NCBI GenBank assembly: GCA_913776825.1
Contig: CAJYPV010000034.1
Coordinates: forward strand, 1 to 43,055
DNA from: Burkholderiaceae bacterium
GTDB lineage: Bacteria > Pseudomonadota > Gammaproteobacteria > Burkholderiales > Burkholderiaceae_C
Reading direction: 5' to 3'
DNA length: 43,055 nt
The position numbers and the translations under genes were made by a program. The notes below the pieces were generated by a model. That model searched no databases, was not told the origin of the DNA, and saw only the letters and a program-made list of their open reading frames with translations. This document shows positions 18,112 through 25,408 of the stretch, in pieces (the stretch's first letter is position 1; each line of letters opens with the position of its first letter).

Positions 18112-18390
18112 GGGCTGTCGCCGGGAGGCGGTCGGGCAGGCGAAATCGGGCCGGATTATGTCATCGCGCCCGGCCAACGGGCGCCTCGCCGCGCTGATTT
18201 CACGGCCCCTGGGGTTTGCATGGAGGGATTGCATGCATAATCCCAGACTCGCACAACGCAGTATGGTCTCAAGCTGGCCGCCCGACCCGGGCCGCCCTGT
18301 TTTTGACGCGACGTTCCAAGTCCGCTTCACAAGAGTGAGAGGAGGAGCACCGATGGTTTTTCGTCAGAGAAATTCTCAGAGGTTCGACAT
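18112..18390. other. Divergent regulatory region between the sigma-factor cluster and ilvBHC
   Basis: The 279 bp hold a 20-bp palindrome (18225–18244), a CATAAT box at 18236–18241 without a well-spaced −35, and a small ORF with a strong ribosome site starting at 18353. No leucine/valine-rich leader peptide with terminator is seen here, unlike upstream of leuA. Confidence 0.5.
18225..18244. promoter_or_regulatory. Palindromic operator candidate upstream of ilvB
   Basis: GGGATTGCATGCATAATCCC consists of 6-bp arms GGGATT/AATCCC around GCATGCAT. It overlaps a CATAAT box, so a protein bound here could control ilvBHC or the divergent sigma gene. The regulator is unknown. Confidence 0.4.
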
Positions 18391-18526
18391 ATGGACATGT
18401 CTGCCGCGGACATCAAACGTGCAGCGATCACGGAAGCTCGCTCACAACCGCACCCCCATTCCGGCTCCGCTCAGGAGCTCAACGGTTCCGAAATCCTGGT
18501 CCAGAGCCTTCAAGCCGAAGGTGTGA
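18353..18526 (+). CDS. Small ORF overlapping the ilvB start (possible leader or coupling ORF)
   Basis: A 57-codon frame starts at the ATG at 18353, 5 nt after GGAGGAG (18341–18347), the strongest ribosome site in this region. It begins MVFRQRNSQRFDIWTCL and runs out of frame into ilvB, ending inside that gene. It is not rich in Ile, Val or Leu, so it is not a classical attenuation leader. It could recruit ribosomes that re-initiate at ilvB, or the site could be fortuitous. Composition after codon 22 is dictated by ilvB. Confidence 0.3.
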   Translation: MVFRQRNSQRFDIWTCLPRTSNVQRSRKLAHNRTPIPAPLRSSTVPKSWSRAFKPKV

Positions 18527-20184
18527 AATATCTCTGGGGCTATCCAGGCGGCGCCGTTCTCTACATCTACGACGCGCTCTACAAGCAGGACGCCATCCAC
18601 CACGTACTGGTTCGACATGAACAGGCGGCGGTGCATGCAGCGGACGGCTATGCCCGTGCCACCGGCGAGGTCGGCGTGGCGCTGGTCACCTCCGGTCCGG
18701 GTGTGACGAATGCCATCACCGGCATCGCGACGGCGTACATGGACTCCATTCCGATGGTGATCATCACCGGACAGGTGCCCACGCCGGCGATCGGCCTGGA
18801 TGCCTTCCAGGAATGCGACACCGTCGGCATCACCCGTCCCATCGTCAAGCACAACTTCCTGGTCAAGGATGTGCGCGACCTGGCGATGACGCTCAAGAAG
18901 GCGTTCCACATCGCCCGCACCGGCCGTCCCGGCCCGGTGGTGGTGGACATTCCCAAGGATGTGTCGCTCAACCGCACCACGTTCCAATATCCGGAACGGG
19001 TCGAGATGCGCTCCTACAACCCGGTGAAGAAGGGCCACAGCGGCCAGATCCGCAAGGCGGTCCAGCTGCTGATGGGCGCCAAGCGGCCCTATATCTATAC
19101 CGGCGGCGGCGTGATCCTCGGCGAGGCGACCGCCGAGCTGCGCCAACTGATCGACCTGATCGGCTATCCCTGCACCAACACGCTGATGGGCCTGGGCGCG
19201 ATGCCGGGCTCCGATCCGCGTTTCCTGGGCATGCTGGGCATGCACGGCACCTATGAAGCCAACATGACCATGCAGCACTGCGATGTGCTGCTGGCCGTGG
19301 GCGCGCGCTTCGATGACCGTGTCATCGGCAATCCCAAGCACTTTGCGTCGGTCGATCGCAAGATCATCCATGTGGACATCGACCCCTCGTCGATCTCCAA
19401 GCGGGTGCGGGTGGACATCCCGATCGTCGGCGATGTGAAGGACGTGCTGCAGGAGCTGATCTCCCAGATCAAGGAATCGCAGGCCCGTCCGGACGCCGAC
19501 GCTCTCAATGCCTGGTGGTCGCAGATCAACGACTGGCGCAAGCGCGACTGCCTGGCCTACAAGCCGTCGACCGAGGTGATCAAGCCGCAGTCGGTCATCG
19601 AGACCCTGTGGCAGCTCACCCGTGATCGCGACACCTACGTCACCTCCGACGTCGGTCAGCACCAGATGTGGGCCGCGCAGTTCTACCGCTTCCAGGAACC
19701 GCGCCGCTGGATCAACTCCGGTGGCCTGGGCACCATGGGCGTGGGCCTGCCGTATGCGATGGGCATCAAGCTGGCCAAGCCGGAATCCGATGTGTTTTGC
19801 ATCACCGGCGAGGGCTCCATCCAGATGAACATCCAGGAGCTCTCCACCTGCCAGCAGTACAAGACGCCGGTGAAGGTGGTCTCGCTGAACAACCGCTACC
19901 TCGGCATGGTGCGGCAGTGGCAGGAGCTGGACTATGGCAAGCGCTACTCCCATAGCTACATGGATGCGCTGCCGGATTTCGTCAAGCTGGCCGAGGCCTA
20001 CGGGCATGTCGGTCTGCTGGTCGAAAAGCCCTCGGACGTCGAACCCGCGCTGCGGGAAGCCATCCGGCTGAAGGACCGCACCGTCTTCCTGGACGTGCGG
20101 ACCGATCCGACCGAGAACGTCTGGCCGATGGTCCAGGCGGGCAAGGGCATTTCCGAGATGCTGCTCGGCTCCGAAGACCTCTGA
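18391..20184 (+). CDS. ilvB: Acetolactate synthase, large (catalytic) subunit
   Basis: The 597-residue ThDP enzyme condenses two pyruvates, or pyruvate with 2-ketobutyrate, as the first common step of Val/Leu/Ile synthesis. Glu77 in RHEQAAVHAADGYARA activates the cofactor. The ThDP/Mg motif spans GEGSIQMNIQEL to SLNNRYLGMVRQW. The usual Asp of the GDG motif is Glu here, which I recall also in other betaproteobacterial homologues. AGAGG stands 8 nt before the ATG; a second Met follows at codon 3. About 30 extra residues precede the ELNGSEILVQSL core. It heads ilvB–ilvH–ilvC. Confidence 0.95.
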   Translation: MDMSAADIKRAAITEARSQPHPHSGSAQELNGSEILVQSLQAEGVKYLWGYPGGAVLYIYDALYKQDAIHHVLVRHEQAAVHAADGYARATGEVGVALVTSGPGVTNAITGIATAYMDSIPMVIITGQVPTPAIGLDAFQECDTVGITRPIVKHNFLVKDVRDLAMTLKKAFHIARTGRPGPVVVDIPKDVSLNRTTFQYPERVEMRSYNPVKKGHSGQIRKAVQLLMGAKRPYIYTGGGVILGEATAELRQLIDLIGYPCTNTLMGLGAMPGSDPRFLGMLGMHGTYEANMTMQHCDVLLAVGARFDDRVIGNPKHFASVDRKIIHVDIDPSSISKRVRVDIPIVGDVKDVLQELISQIKESQARPDADALNAWWSQINDWRKRDCLAYKPSTEVIKPQSVIETLWQLTRDRDTYVTSDVGQHQMWAAQFYRFQEPRRWINSGGLGTMGVGLPYAMGIKLAKPESDVFCITGEGSIQMNIQELSTCQQYKTPVKVVSLNNRYLGMVRQWQELDYGKRYSHSYMDALPDFVKLAEAYGHVGLLVEKPSDVEPALREAIRLKDRTVFLDVRTDPTENVWPMVQAGKGISEMLLGSEDL

Positions 20185-20369
20185 GTTCCATGACGGCCTG
20201 AAGCTGCCCCGCGTCTGGCGCGTTACCGCGCGCAGGACGGCGGGCTGGCGACGGGTCGGCATCCTCAGCGCGACGCGGCATTCCCCGAACGCATCAGTTC
20301 TCTCGAAGAGCGTCGCCAAGGGCCGTCCGGTTACCGCCGGCGGTCTGAAGAGCGCGAAGGACGACACCC

Positions 20370-20861
20370 ATGAAACACATCATTGCTTTGCTCATCGAGA
20401 ACGAGCCAGGCGCGCTGTCGCGCGTCGTGGCGCTGTTCTCCGCCCGGGGCTACAACATCGAAAGCCTGACGGTGGCGCCGACCGAGGATGCCTCGCTGTC
20501 GCGCATGACCATCGTCACCAGCGGCAGCGACGACATCATTGAGCAGATCACCAAGCACCTGAACCGCCTCATCGAGGTGGTGAAGGTGGTGGACCTGACC
20601 GAAGGCCGCTACATCGAGCGCGAGCTCATGCTGATCAAGGTCAGGGCGGTCGGCAAGGAGCGCGAGGAAATGAAGCGCACCGCCGACATCTTCCGCGGCC
20701 GTGTGATCGACGTCACCGAGAAGACCTACACCATCGAGCTGACCGGCGACACCGGCAAGCTGGATGCGTTCATCGATGCGATCGATCGCGCGTCCATTCT
20801 CGAAACGGTGCGCACCGGCGCCAGCGGCATCGGCCGCGGCGAGCGCATTCTGCGGATCTGA
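20370..20861 (+). CDS. ilvH: Acetolactate synthase, small (regulatory) subunit
   Basis: The 163-residue protein has an N-terminal ACT domain (MKHIIALLIENEPGALSRVVALFSARGYNIESL, about residues 1–75) that binds valine for feedback inhibition, and the C-terminal domain that activates the catalytic subunit. The length is that of IlvH/IlvN of E. coli isozyme III. It follows ilvB after 185 bp, which contain short GC hairpins but no gene. The next gene is ilvC. Confidence 0.95.
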   Translation: MKHIIALLIENEPGALSRVVALFSARGYNIESLTVAPTEDASLSRMTIVTSGSDDIIEQITKHLNRLIEVVKVVDLTEGRYIERELMLIKVRAVGKEREEMKRTADIFRGRVIDVTEKTYTIELTGDTGKLDAFIDAIDRASILETVRTGASGIGRGERILRI

Positions 20862-20991
20862 CGCCGCATCGGCGCCGCGCCCTCAGGCTTTCGACATTCC
20901 CGATTCATCCCCGACGGCAGGCCGATGGCTTCCTCACTCGCCTGTCCGCCGATCCTCATTCACTGACCCGATTTTCCCCGGAGAGACCACC

Positions 20992-22008
20992 ATGAACGTG
21001 TACTACGACAAGGACGCCGACCTCAGCCTCATCAAGGGCAAGAACGTCACCATCATCGGTTATGGCTCGCAAGGCCATGCCCATGCCCAGAACCTGAACG
21101 AGAGCGGTGTGAAGGTCACCGTGGGTCTGCGTCGCGGCGGCGCGTCCTGGGCCAAGGCCGAAGGCGCCGGCCTGAAAGTGGCCGAGATCGCCGACGCGGT
21201 CAAGGCCGCCGACGTGGTCATGATCCTGCTGCCCGATGAGCAGATCGCCGAGGTCTACAAGAAGGACATCGAACCCCACCTGAAGCAGGGCGCATCGCTG
21301 GCCTTCGCTCATGGCTTCAATGTCCATTACGGCCAGGTGCAGCCGCGCGAAGACCTGGATGTGTGGATGGTCGCCCCCAAGGCGCCGGGCCACACCGTGC
21401 GCAACACCTACAAGCAAGGTGGCGGCGTGCCGCACCTGATCGCCGTCTATGCCGACAAGACCGGCAAGGCGCGTGATCTGGCGCTGAGCTATGCGGCCGC
21501 CAACGGCGGCGGCAAGGCCGGCATCATCCAGACCAGCTTCCGCGAAGAAACCGAGACCGACCTGTTCGGCGAGCAGGCCGTGCTGTGCGGCGGCGCGGTC
21601 GAGCTGATCAAGGCGGGCTTCGAAACGCTGACCGAAGCCGGTTATGCGCCGGAGATGGCCTACTTCGAATGCCTGCACGAGCTCAAGCTGATCGTCGACC
21701 TGATCTATGAAGGCGGCATCGCCAACATGAACTACTCGATCTCCAACAATGCGGAGTACGGCGAGTATGTGACCGGCCCGCGCGTGGTGACCGCCGCGAC
21801 CAAGGACGCGATGCGCCAGTGCCTGAAGGACATCCAGACCGGCGAATACGCCAAGAGCTTCATCCTGGAAAACAAGGCCGGCGCACCGACCCTGATCAGC
21901 CGCCGTCGCCTGACCGCCGAGCACCCGATCGAGCAGGTCGGCGAGCAGCTGCGCGCGATGATGCCCTGGATCAAGGCCAACAAGCTGGTCGACAAGTCCA
22001 AGAACTGA
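20992..22008 (+). CDS. ilvC: Ketol-acid reductoisomerase, class I
   Basis: The 338-residue NADPH enzyme has the Rossmann motif GYGSQGHAHAQNL at about 24–36 and a phosphate-binding LRRGGASW loop. The knotted helical domain has the Mg ligands in EETETDLFGEQ and the ECLHELKLIVDL block. The length fits the short class I form. It converts acetolactate to 2,3-dihydroxyisovalerate. GGAG lies 8 nt before the ATG. It is third gene of the ilv cluster, 130 bp after ilvH. Confidence 0.96.
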   Translation: MNVYYDKDADLSLIKGKNVTIIGYGSQGHAHAQNLNESGVKVTVGLRRGGASWAKAEGAGLKVAEIADAVKAADVVMILLPDEQIAEVYKKDIEPHLKQGASLAFAHGFNVHYGQVQPREDLDVWMVAPKAPGHTVRNTYKQGGGVPHLIAVYADKTGKARDLALSYAAANGGGKAGIIQTSFREETETDLFGEQAVLCGGAVELIKAGFETLTEAGYAPEMAYFECLHELKLIVDLIYEGGIANMNYSISNNAEYGEYVTGPRVVTAATKDAMRQCLKDIQTGEYAKSFILENKAGAPTLISRRRLTAEHPIEQVGEQLRAMMPWIKANKLVDKSKN

Positions 22009-22385
22009 GTCCCGGTCGACCCATGCGGCGACCGACGTCGGCGCCGACCGCGCGGGGCGACCCGCCATCGCGCGGTCGCCACGCCGACGCAACTCGGCAC
22101 CGATTGGTGCAGCTTGAAACGGGTCGCCGCAGCGATCCGACCACCGCCCCGCCGCGCGCTTGCGCGACGGGGCGGTCTCACATTGGCGGGCACGGTCATG
22201 GCTCGCGGGATCCGCGTGGCCGTCGAGAGGACGGCCGGGAAGGGCGGGTCGAGATCGCCCCTCGCGACGGCGAACGACGCGGCTGGAGCCGGTCTGCTGA
22301 CCGCCCGACAACAGCCCGTCGACCGCCCGGCACACGGGCTCTCCAGGGGGCGCCGAGTGGCAGCGCTGAGGTATTCTCCTGCCCC
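22009..22385. other. GC-rich gap between ilvC and pssA
   Basis: The 377 bp hold no convincing gene on either strand. The stretch is very GC-rich and structured. In related genera I recall psd (phosphatidylserine decarboxylase) at this place; no Psd-like translation is seen in any frame. Confidence 0.55.
22143..22176. terminator. Strong hairpin downstream of ilvC, possible terminator
   Basis: ACCGCCCCG (22143–22151) pairs with CGGGGCGGT (22168–22176). Inside it CGCGC pairs with GCGCG around a GCTT loop, leaving one C·A mismatch: 14 paired of 15. No T-run follows (CTCACATT), so it may end ilvC transcripts inefficiently or protect their 3' end. Confidence 0.5.
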
Positions 22386-23231
22386 ATGAATTCACCCGAG
22401 AACAAGAATGCGGACCTGCTCGACGAGGACGAGTCCGATCTGATCGAACCGCAGCGCCCGCGTCGCAAGGGCATTTATCTGCTGCCCAACCTGTTCACGC
22501 TGGCGGCGCTGTTCAGCGGTTTCTACGCGATCGTGATGGCGATCAGCGGCCGCTTCGAGCAATCGGCCTACGGCATCTTTGCCGCGATGGTGCTGGACAG
22601 TCTGGACGGGCGCGTCGCCCGCATGACCAATACCCAAAGCACCTTCGGCGAGCAGATGGACAGCCTCTCCGACATGGTGAGCTTCGGCGCCGCGCCGGCG
22701 CTGATCATGTATTCCTGGGCGCTGCAGGGGCTGGGCCGATGGGGCTGGTTCGCTGCCTTCGTCTACATCGCCGGTGCCGCCTTGCGACTGGCGCGCTTCA
22801 ACACCAACCTGGGCGTGGTGGACCGTCGCTTCTTTCAGGGCGTGCCCAGCCCGGCGGCGGCGGCGCTGGTCGTCGGTCTGATCTGGGTGATGGATGACGC
22901 CGGCTTCAAGGATGTCTACAAGGATCCGCAACTGGCGTGGGTGGCCTTCGGCTTCACCCTCTACGCCGGGCTGACCATGGTCACCAATGCGCCGTTCTAC
23001 AGCTTCAAGGACATCAGCTTCAAGCGCTCGGTGCCGTTCATCGTCATCGTGGCGATCGCGCTCGGGATCGCGGTGATCAACATCCATCCGCCCTCGGTGC
23101 TGTTCGCGGTGTTCTGCCTCTACGGCATTTCCGGCTATGTGGTGTATGCCATCAAGCGGGCCAAGGGCAAACCGGTGAGCGTGATCGCGACGTCCACCGA
23201 TGAGCCCGATGAAGCCGGCCTTCACCGATAG
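22386..23231 (+). CDS. pssA: CDP-diacylglycerol–serine O-phosphatidyltransferase
   Basis: The 281-residue membrane enzyme has the CDP-alcohol phosphotransferase signature DG-x2-AR-x8-G-x3-D-x3-D, seen as DGRVARM through FGEQMDSLSD at about residues 75–100. Six or more hydrophobic segments follow. It makes phosphatidylserine from CDP-diacylglycerol and serine, precursor of phosphatidylethanolamine. The cytoplasmic N-terminus (residues 1–30) is charged. It belongs to the type II (integral membrane) enzymes, not the E. coli peripheral type. The matching psd gene is not in the window. Confidence 0.92.
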   Translation: MNSPENKNADLLDEDESDLIEPQRPRRKGIYLLPNLFTLAALFSGFYAIVMAISGRFEQSAYGIFAAMVLDSLDGRVARMTNTQSTFGEQMDSLSDMVSFGAAPALIMYSWALQGLGRWGWFAAFVYIAGAALRLARFNTNLGVVDRRFFQGVPSPAAAALVVGLIWVMDDAGFKDVYKDPQLAWVAFGFTLYAGLTMVTNAPFYSFKDISFKRSVPFIVIVAIALGIAVINIHPPSVLFAVFCLYGISGYVVYAIKRAKGKPVSVIATSTDEPDEAGLHR

Positions 23232-23266
23232 CGAACGCTGAGCGCGTCTCCCACCGCCAAGGTGCG

Positions 23267-23296
23267 TTGACGCGCGGCCCGCCGGGCGCCTATATT
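23267..23296 (+). promoter_or_regulatory. Sigma-70 promoter of the leuA leader
   Basis: TTGACG (23267–23272) and TATATT (23291–23296) each match consensus at five of six positions and are 18 bp apart. Transcription should begin near 23302–23305, at or within a few bases of the leader-peptide ATG. Confidence 0.7.
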
Positions 23297-23304
23297 CAAC
23301 CGCT

Positions 23305-23361
23305 ATGACGTCCCTGGCCCGAATTGCGCTGCTACTACCCGCCGACCTCCGGGTCCGCTAG
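23305..23361 (+). CDS. leuA leader peptide (leucine-sensing attenuator)
   Basis: The 18-codon ORF encodes MTSLARIALLLPADLRVR. Five of 18 residues are Leu, with a Leu9-Leu10-Leu11 run encoded CTG-CTA-CTA; CTA is rare in this GC-rich DNA, so scarce charged tRNA would stall ribosomes there. The ORF sits between a good promoter and a terminator hairpin just upstream of leuA, the layout of an attenuation leader. No ribosome site precedes the ATG, and the predicted transcription start lies within 0–3 nt of it, so translation may be leaderless. Codons 16–17 form part of a candidate antiterminator (CGGGTC, 23350–23355), so ribosome position would decide the RNA fold. Confidence 0.8.
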   Translation: MTSLARIALLLPADLRVR

Positions 23362-23400
23362 ATCGCGCGCGTCTGTCCACTCGACGTCCTCCCCAGATCC

Positions 23401-23440
23401 AACGGCCCGAATGCAACCCGCAGCGGGCCGTTTGTCTTTT
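23401..23440 (+). terminator. Attenuator terminator upstream of leuA
   Basis: AACGGCCCG (23401–23409) pairs perfectly with CGGGCCGTT (23424–23432) over a 14-nt loop, followed by TGTCTTTT. The 3' part of its left arm, GGCCCG (23404–23409), can instead pair with CGGGTC (23350–23355) within the leader ORF, including one G·U pair, giving an antiterminator. Confidence 0.8.
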
Positions 23441-23479
23441 CAGAGCTGCGAGTTGCGAACCTGAATCACAGGAACGCCC

Positions 23480-25165
23480 ATGTTGAAGCAACCGCATCTC
23501 AAGTACCGAGCTTTCGCCCCGATCTCCCTGCCGGACCGCCGCTGGCCCGACGCGCAGATCATTCAGGCGCCGCTATGGCTCAGTACCGATCTGCGGGACG
23601 GCAACCAGGCCTTGATCGAGCCGATGGACCCGGAGCGCAAGCTGCGGATGTTCCAGATGCTGGTCAAGATCGGCTTCAAGGAGATCGAGGTCGGTTTCCC
23701 GTCGGCCTCGCAGACGGATTTCGACTTCGTCCGCATGCTGATCGAGGACGGTCAGATCCCCGACGACGTCACCATCCAGGTCCTGACCCAGGCGCGGCAG
23801 CCGCTGATCGAGCGGACCTTCGAATCGCTGGTCGGCGCCAAGCGGGCGGTGGTCCATCTCTACAACGCGGTCGCGCCGGTGATGCGCCGCGTGGTTTTGG
23901 GCATGACCGAAGACCAGATCGTCGACCTGGCCGTCACCCATACCGCGATGATCCGCGACATGGCGGCGCGGCAGCCGGAAACGGACTTCCGTTTCGAGTA
24001 TTCGCCCGAGATGTTCTCCGGCACCGAGCTGGCGTTCTCCAAGCGGGTCGTGGATGCGGTCACCGCAGCCTGGGGTCCGACGCCCGAGCGCAAGATCATC
24101 ATCAACCTGCCGACCACCGTCGAGCATTCCACGCCGAATGTGTTCGCCGACATGGTCGAGTGGATGCACCGGAACATCGAACGCCGCGAGTCGGTGATCC
24201 TGTCGGTCCATCCGCACAATGACCGGGGCACCGGCACCGCTGCGGCCGAGCTCGCGATGATGGCCGGCGCCGATCGCATCGAGGGCTGCCTGTTCGGCAA
24301 CGGCGAGCGCACCGGCAATCTGGATCTGGTGAACATCGCGCTCAATCTCTACACGCAGGGCGTGCCGCCCGGCCTGGATTTCTCGGACATCGACGAGATC
24401 CGCCGCTGCGTCGAGCATTGCAATCAATTGCCGGTGCATCCGCGCCATCCGTATGTGGGCGAGCTGGTCTACACCTCGTTCTCCGGCTCCCACCAGGATG
24501 CGATCAAGAAGGCCTTCGCGGCCCGCCAGGAGGGCGACATCTGGGAGATCCCCTATCTGCCGATCGACCCCAAGGACCTCGGCCGCAGCTATGAGGCGGT
24601 GATCCGGGTGAACAGCCAATCCGGCAAGGGCGGCATCTCCTATCTGCTGGAAGCGGAATACGGCATTGAAATGCCGCGCCGTCTGCAGATCGAGTTCAGC
24701 CAGATCGTGCAGGGCGTGATGGACACGAACGGCAAGGAACTCGGCGCGGCCGACCTCTGGCAGATCTTCGACCGCGAATACGGCGTCAAGCAGGCGCCGG
24801 CGCTGCATCCGCAGATCGGCACCGCCGAGGACGGCCAGACCACGGTGCAGGCCCAGGCCGACCTGTGCGTGCGCATGGTCAAGGTGGACGGCCAGGGACG
24901 CGGACCGATCGATGCCTTCGTCGAAGGCCTGAACAAGCAGCTGCAGACCCAGGTGCGGGTGCTCGACTATCACGAGCACGCCATGGGCAGCGGCGCGGAT
25001 GCGCAGGCCGTGGCCTATCTGGAATTGCGCGTCGGCGAGGCCACCCTGTTCGGCGTCGGCATGGACAGCAACATCGCGTCGGCCTCGCTCAAGGCGATCG
25101 TGTCCGGTTTGCGGCGAGCCGCGCAGCGCGGCGTGCTGAAACTGGTGCGGCGTCAGGCGGCCTGA
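23480..25165 (+). CDS. leuA: 2-isopropylmalate synthase, yeast/actinobacterial type (LeuA type 2)
   Basis: The 561-residue enzyme condenses acetyl-CoA with 2-ketoisovalerate, the first committed leucine step. The opening LKYRAFAPISLPDRRWPDAQI and the catalytic block LSTDLRDGNQALIEPMDPERK match the long type found in yeast and Mycobacterium. Metal ligands are in LRDGNQ and SVHPHNDRGTG. The C-terminal regulatory domain (about 430–555) should bind leucine for feedback inhibition. AGGA stands 7 nt before the ATG. It is controlled by the attenuator just upstream. A second, distantly related synthase follows at 25409. Confidence 0.93.
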   Translation: MLKQPHLKYRAFAPISLPDRRWPDAQIIQAPLWLSTDLRDGNQALIEPMDPERKLRMFQMLVKIGFKEIEVGFPSASQTDFDFVRMLIEDGQIPDDVTIQVLTQARQPLIERTFESLVGAKRAVVHLYNAVAPVMRRVVLGMTEDQIVDLAVTHTAMIRDMAARQPETDFRFEYSPEMFSGTELAFSKRVVDAVTAAWGPTPERKIIINLPTTVEHSTPNVFADMVEWMHRNIERRESVILSVHPHNDRGTGTAAAELAMMAGADRIEGCLFGNGERTGNLDLVNIALNLYTQGVPPGLDFSDIDEIRRCVEHCNQLPVHPRHPYVGELVYTSFSGSHQDAIKKAFAARQEGDIWEIPYLPIDPKDLGRSYEAVIRVNSQSGKGGISYLLEAEYGIEMPRRLQIEFSQIVQGVMDTNGKELGAADLWQIFDREYGVKQAPALHPQIGTAEDGQTTVQAQADLCVRMVKVDGQGRGPIDAFVEGLNKQLQTQVRVLDYHEHAMGSGADAQAVAYLELRVGEATLFGVGMDSNIASASLKAIVSGLRRAAQRGVLKLVRRQAA

Positions 25166-25408
25166 TCCGTCGGGCGGCGTGGATCGGCGGCAGAATCAGT
25201 CCATCGTGCCCCTGCCCAGGCGCGCGGGGACGTCGCGCGATGCGCTGGGCATCGGCGACGTCACGACCGACCGCACCGCCTGACCGACACACGGCCCCGA
25301 ACGGGGCCTGACCGGCTCGATGCCCGACGGGTAATCGGGCCGACTCCCGCCGGCGAGCGAGCCTCGAGCCTCGCCGCTGATGGCGCCACCGTTGAAGGAA
25401 GCCCGCTC
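25166..25408. other. Structured spacer between the two leuA genes
   Basis: The 243 bp contain several hairpins: GGCCCC-GAAC-GGGGCC at 25293–25308, a GCCCGA/TCGGGC pair just after it, and GGCGAG/CTCGCC nearer the second gene. None has a T-run, and no Leu-rich short ORF is visible, so an attenuator like that upstream is not evident. Confidence 0.5.

Noticed and set aside
18290..18330. Possible attenuator terminator before ilvB (GCCCG-ACC-CGGGC, later TTTTT)
   Set aside because: The stem is only 5 bp, the T-run starts several bases too far downstream, and no Ile/Val/Leu-rich leader ORF precedes it.
19790..19830. GEGS in place of GDGS in IlvB as a possible inactivating change
   Set aside because: Glu can still bind the metal, and I recall the same variant in other betaproteobacterial acetolactate synthases; the rest of the cofactor site is intact.
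18442..20367. A 641-codon minus-strand open frame opposite ilvB
   Set aside because: Antisense shadow of a clear acetolactate synthase gene.
25166..25408. A second attenuator before the second leuA
   Set aside because: Hairpins are present, but none has a T-run and no Leu-rich short ORF could be found.
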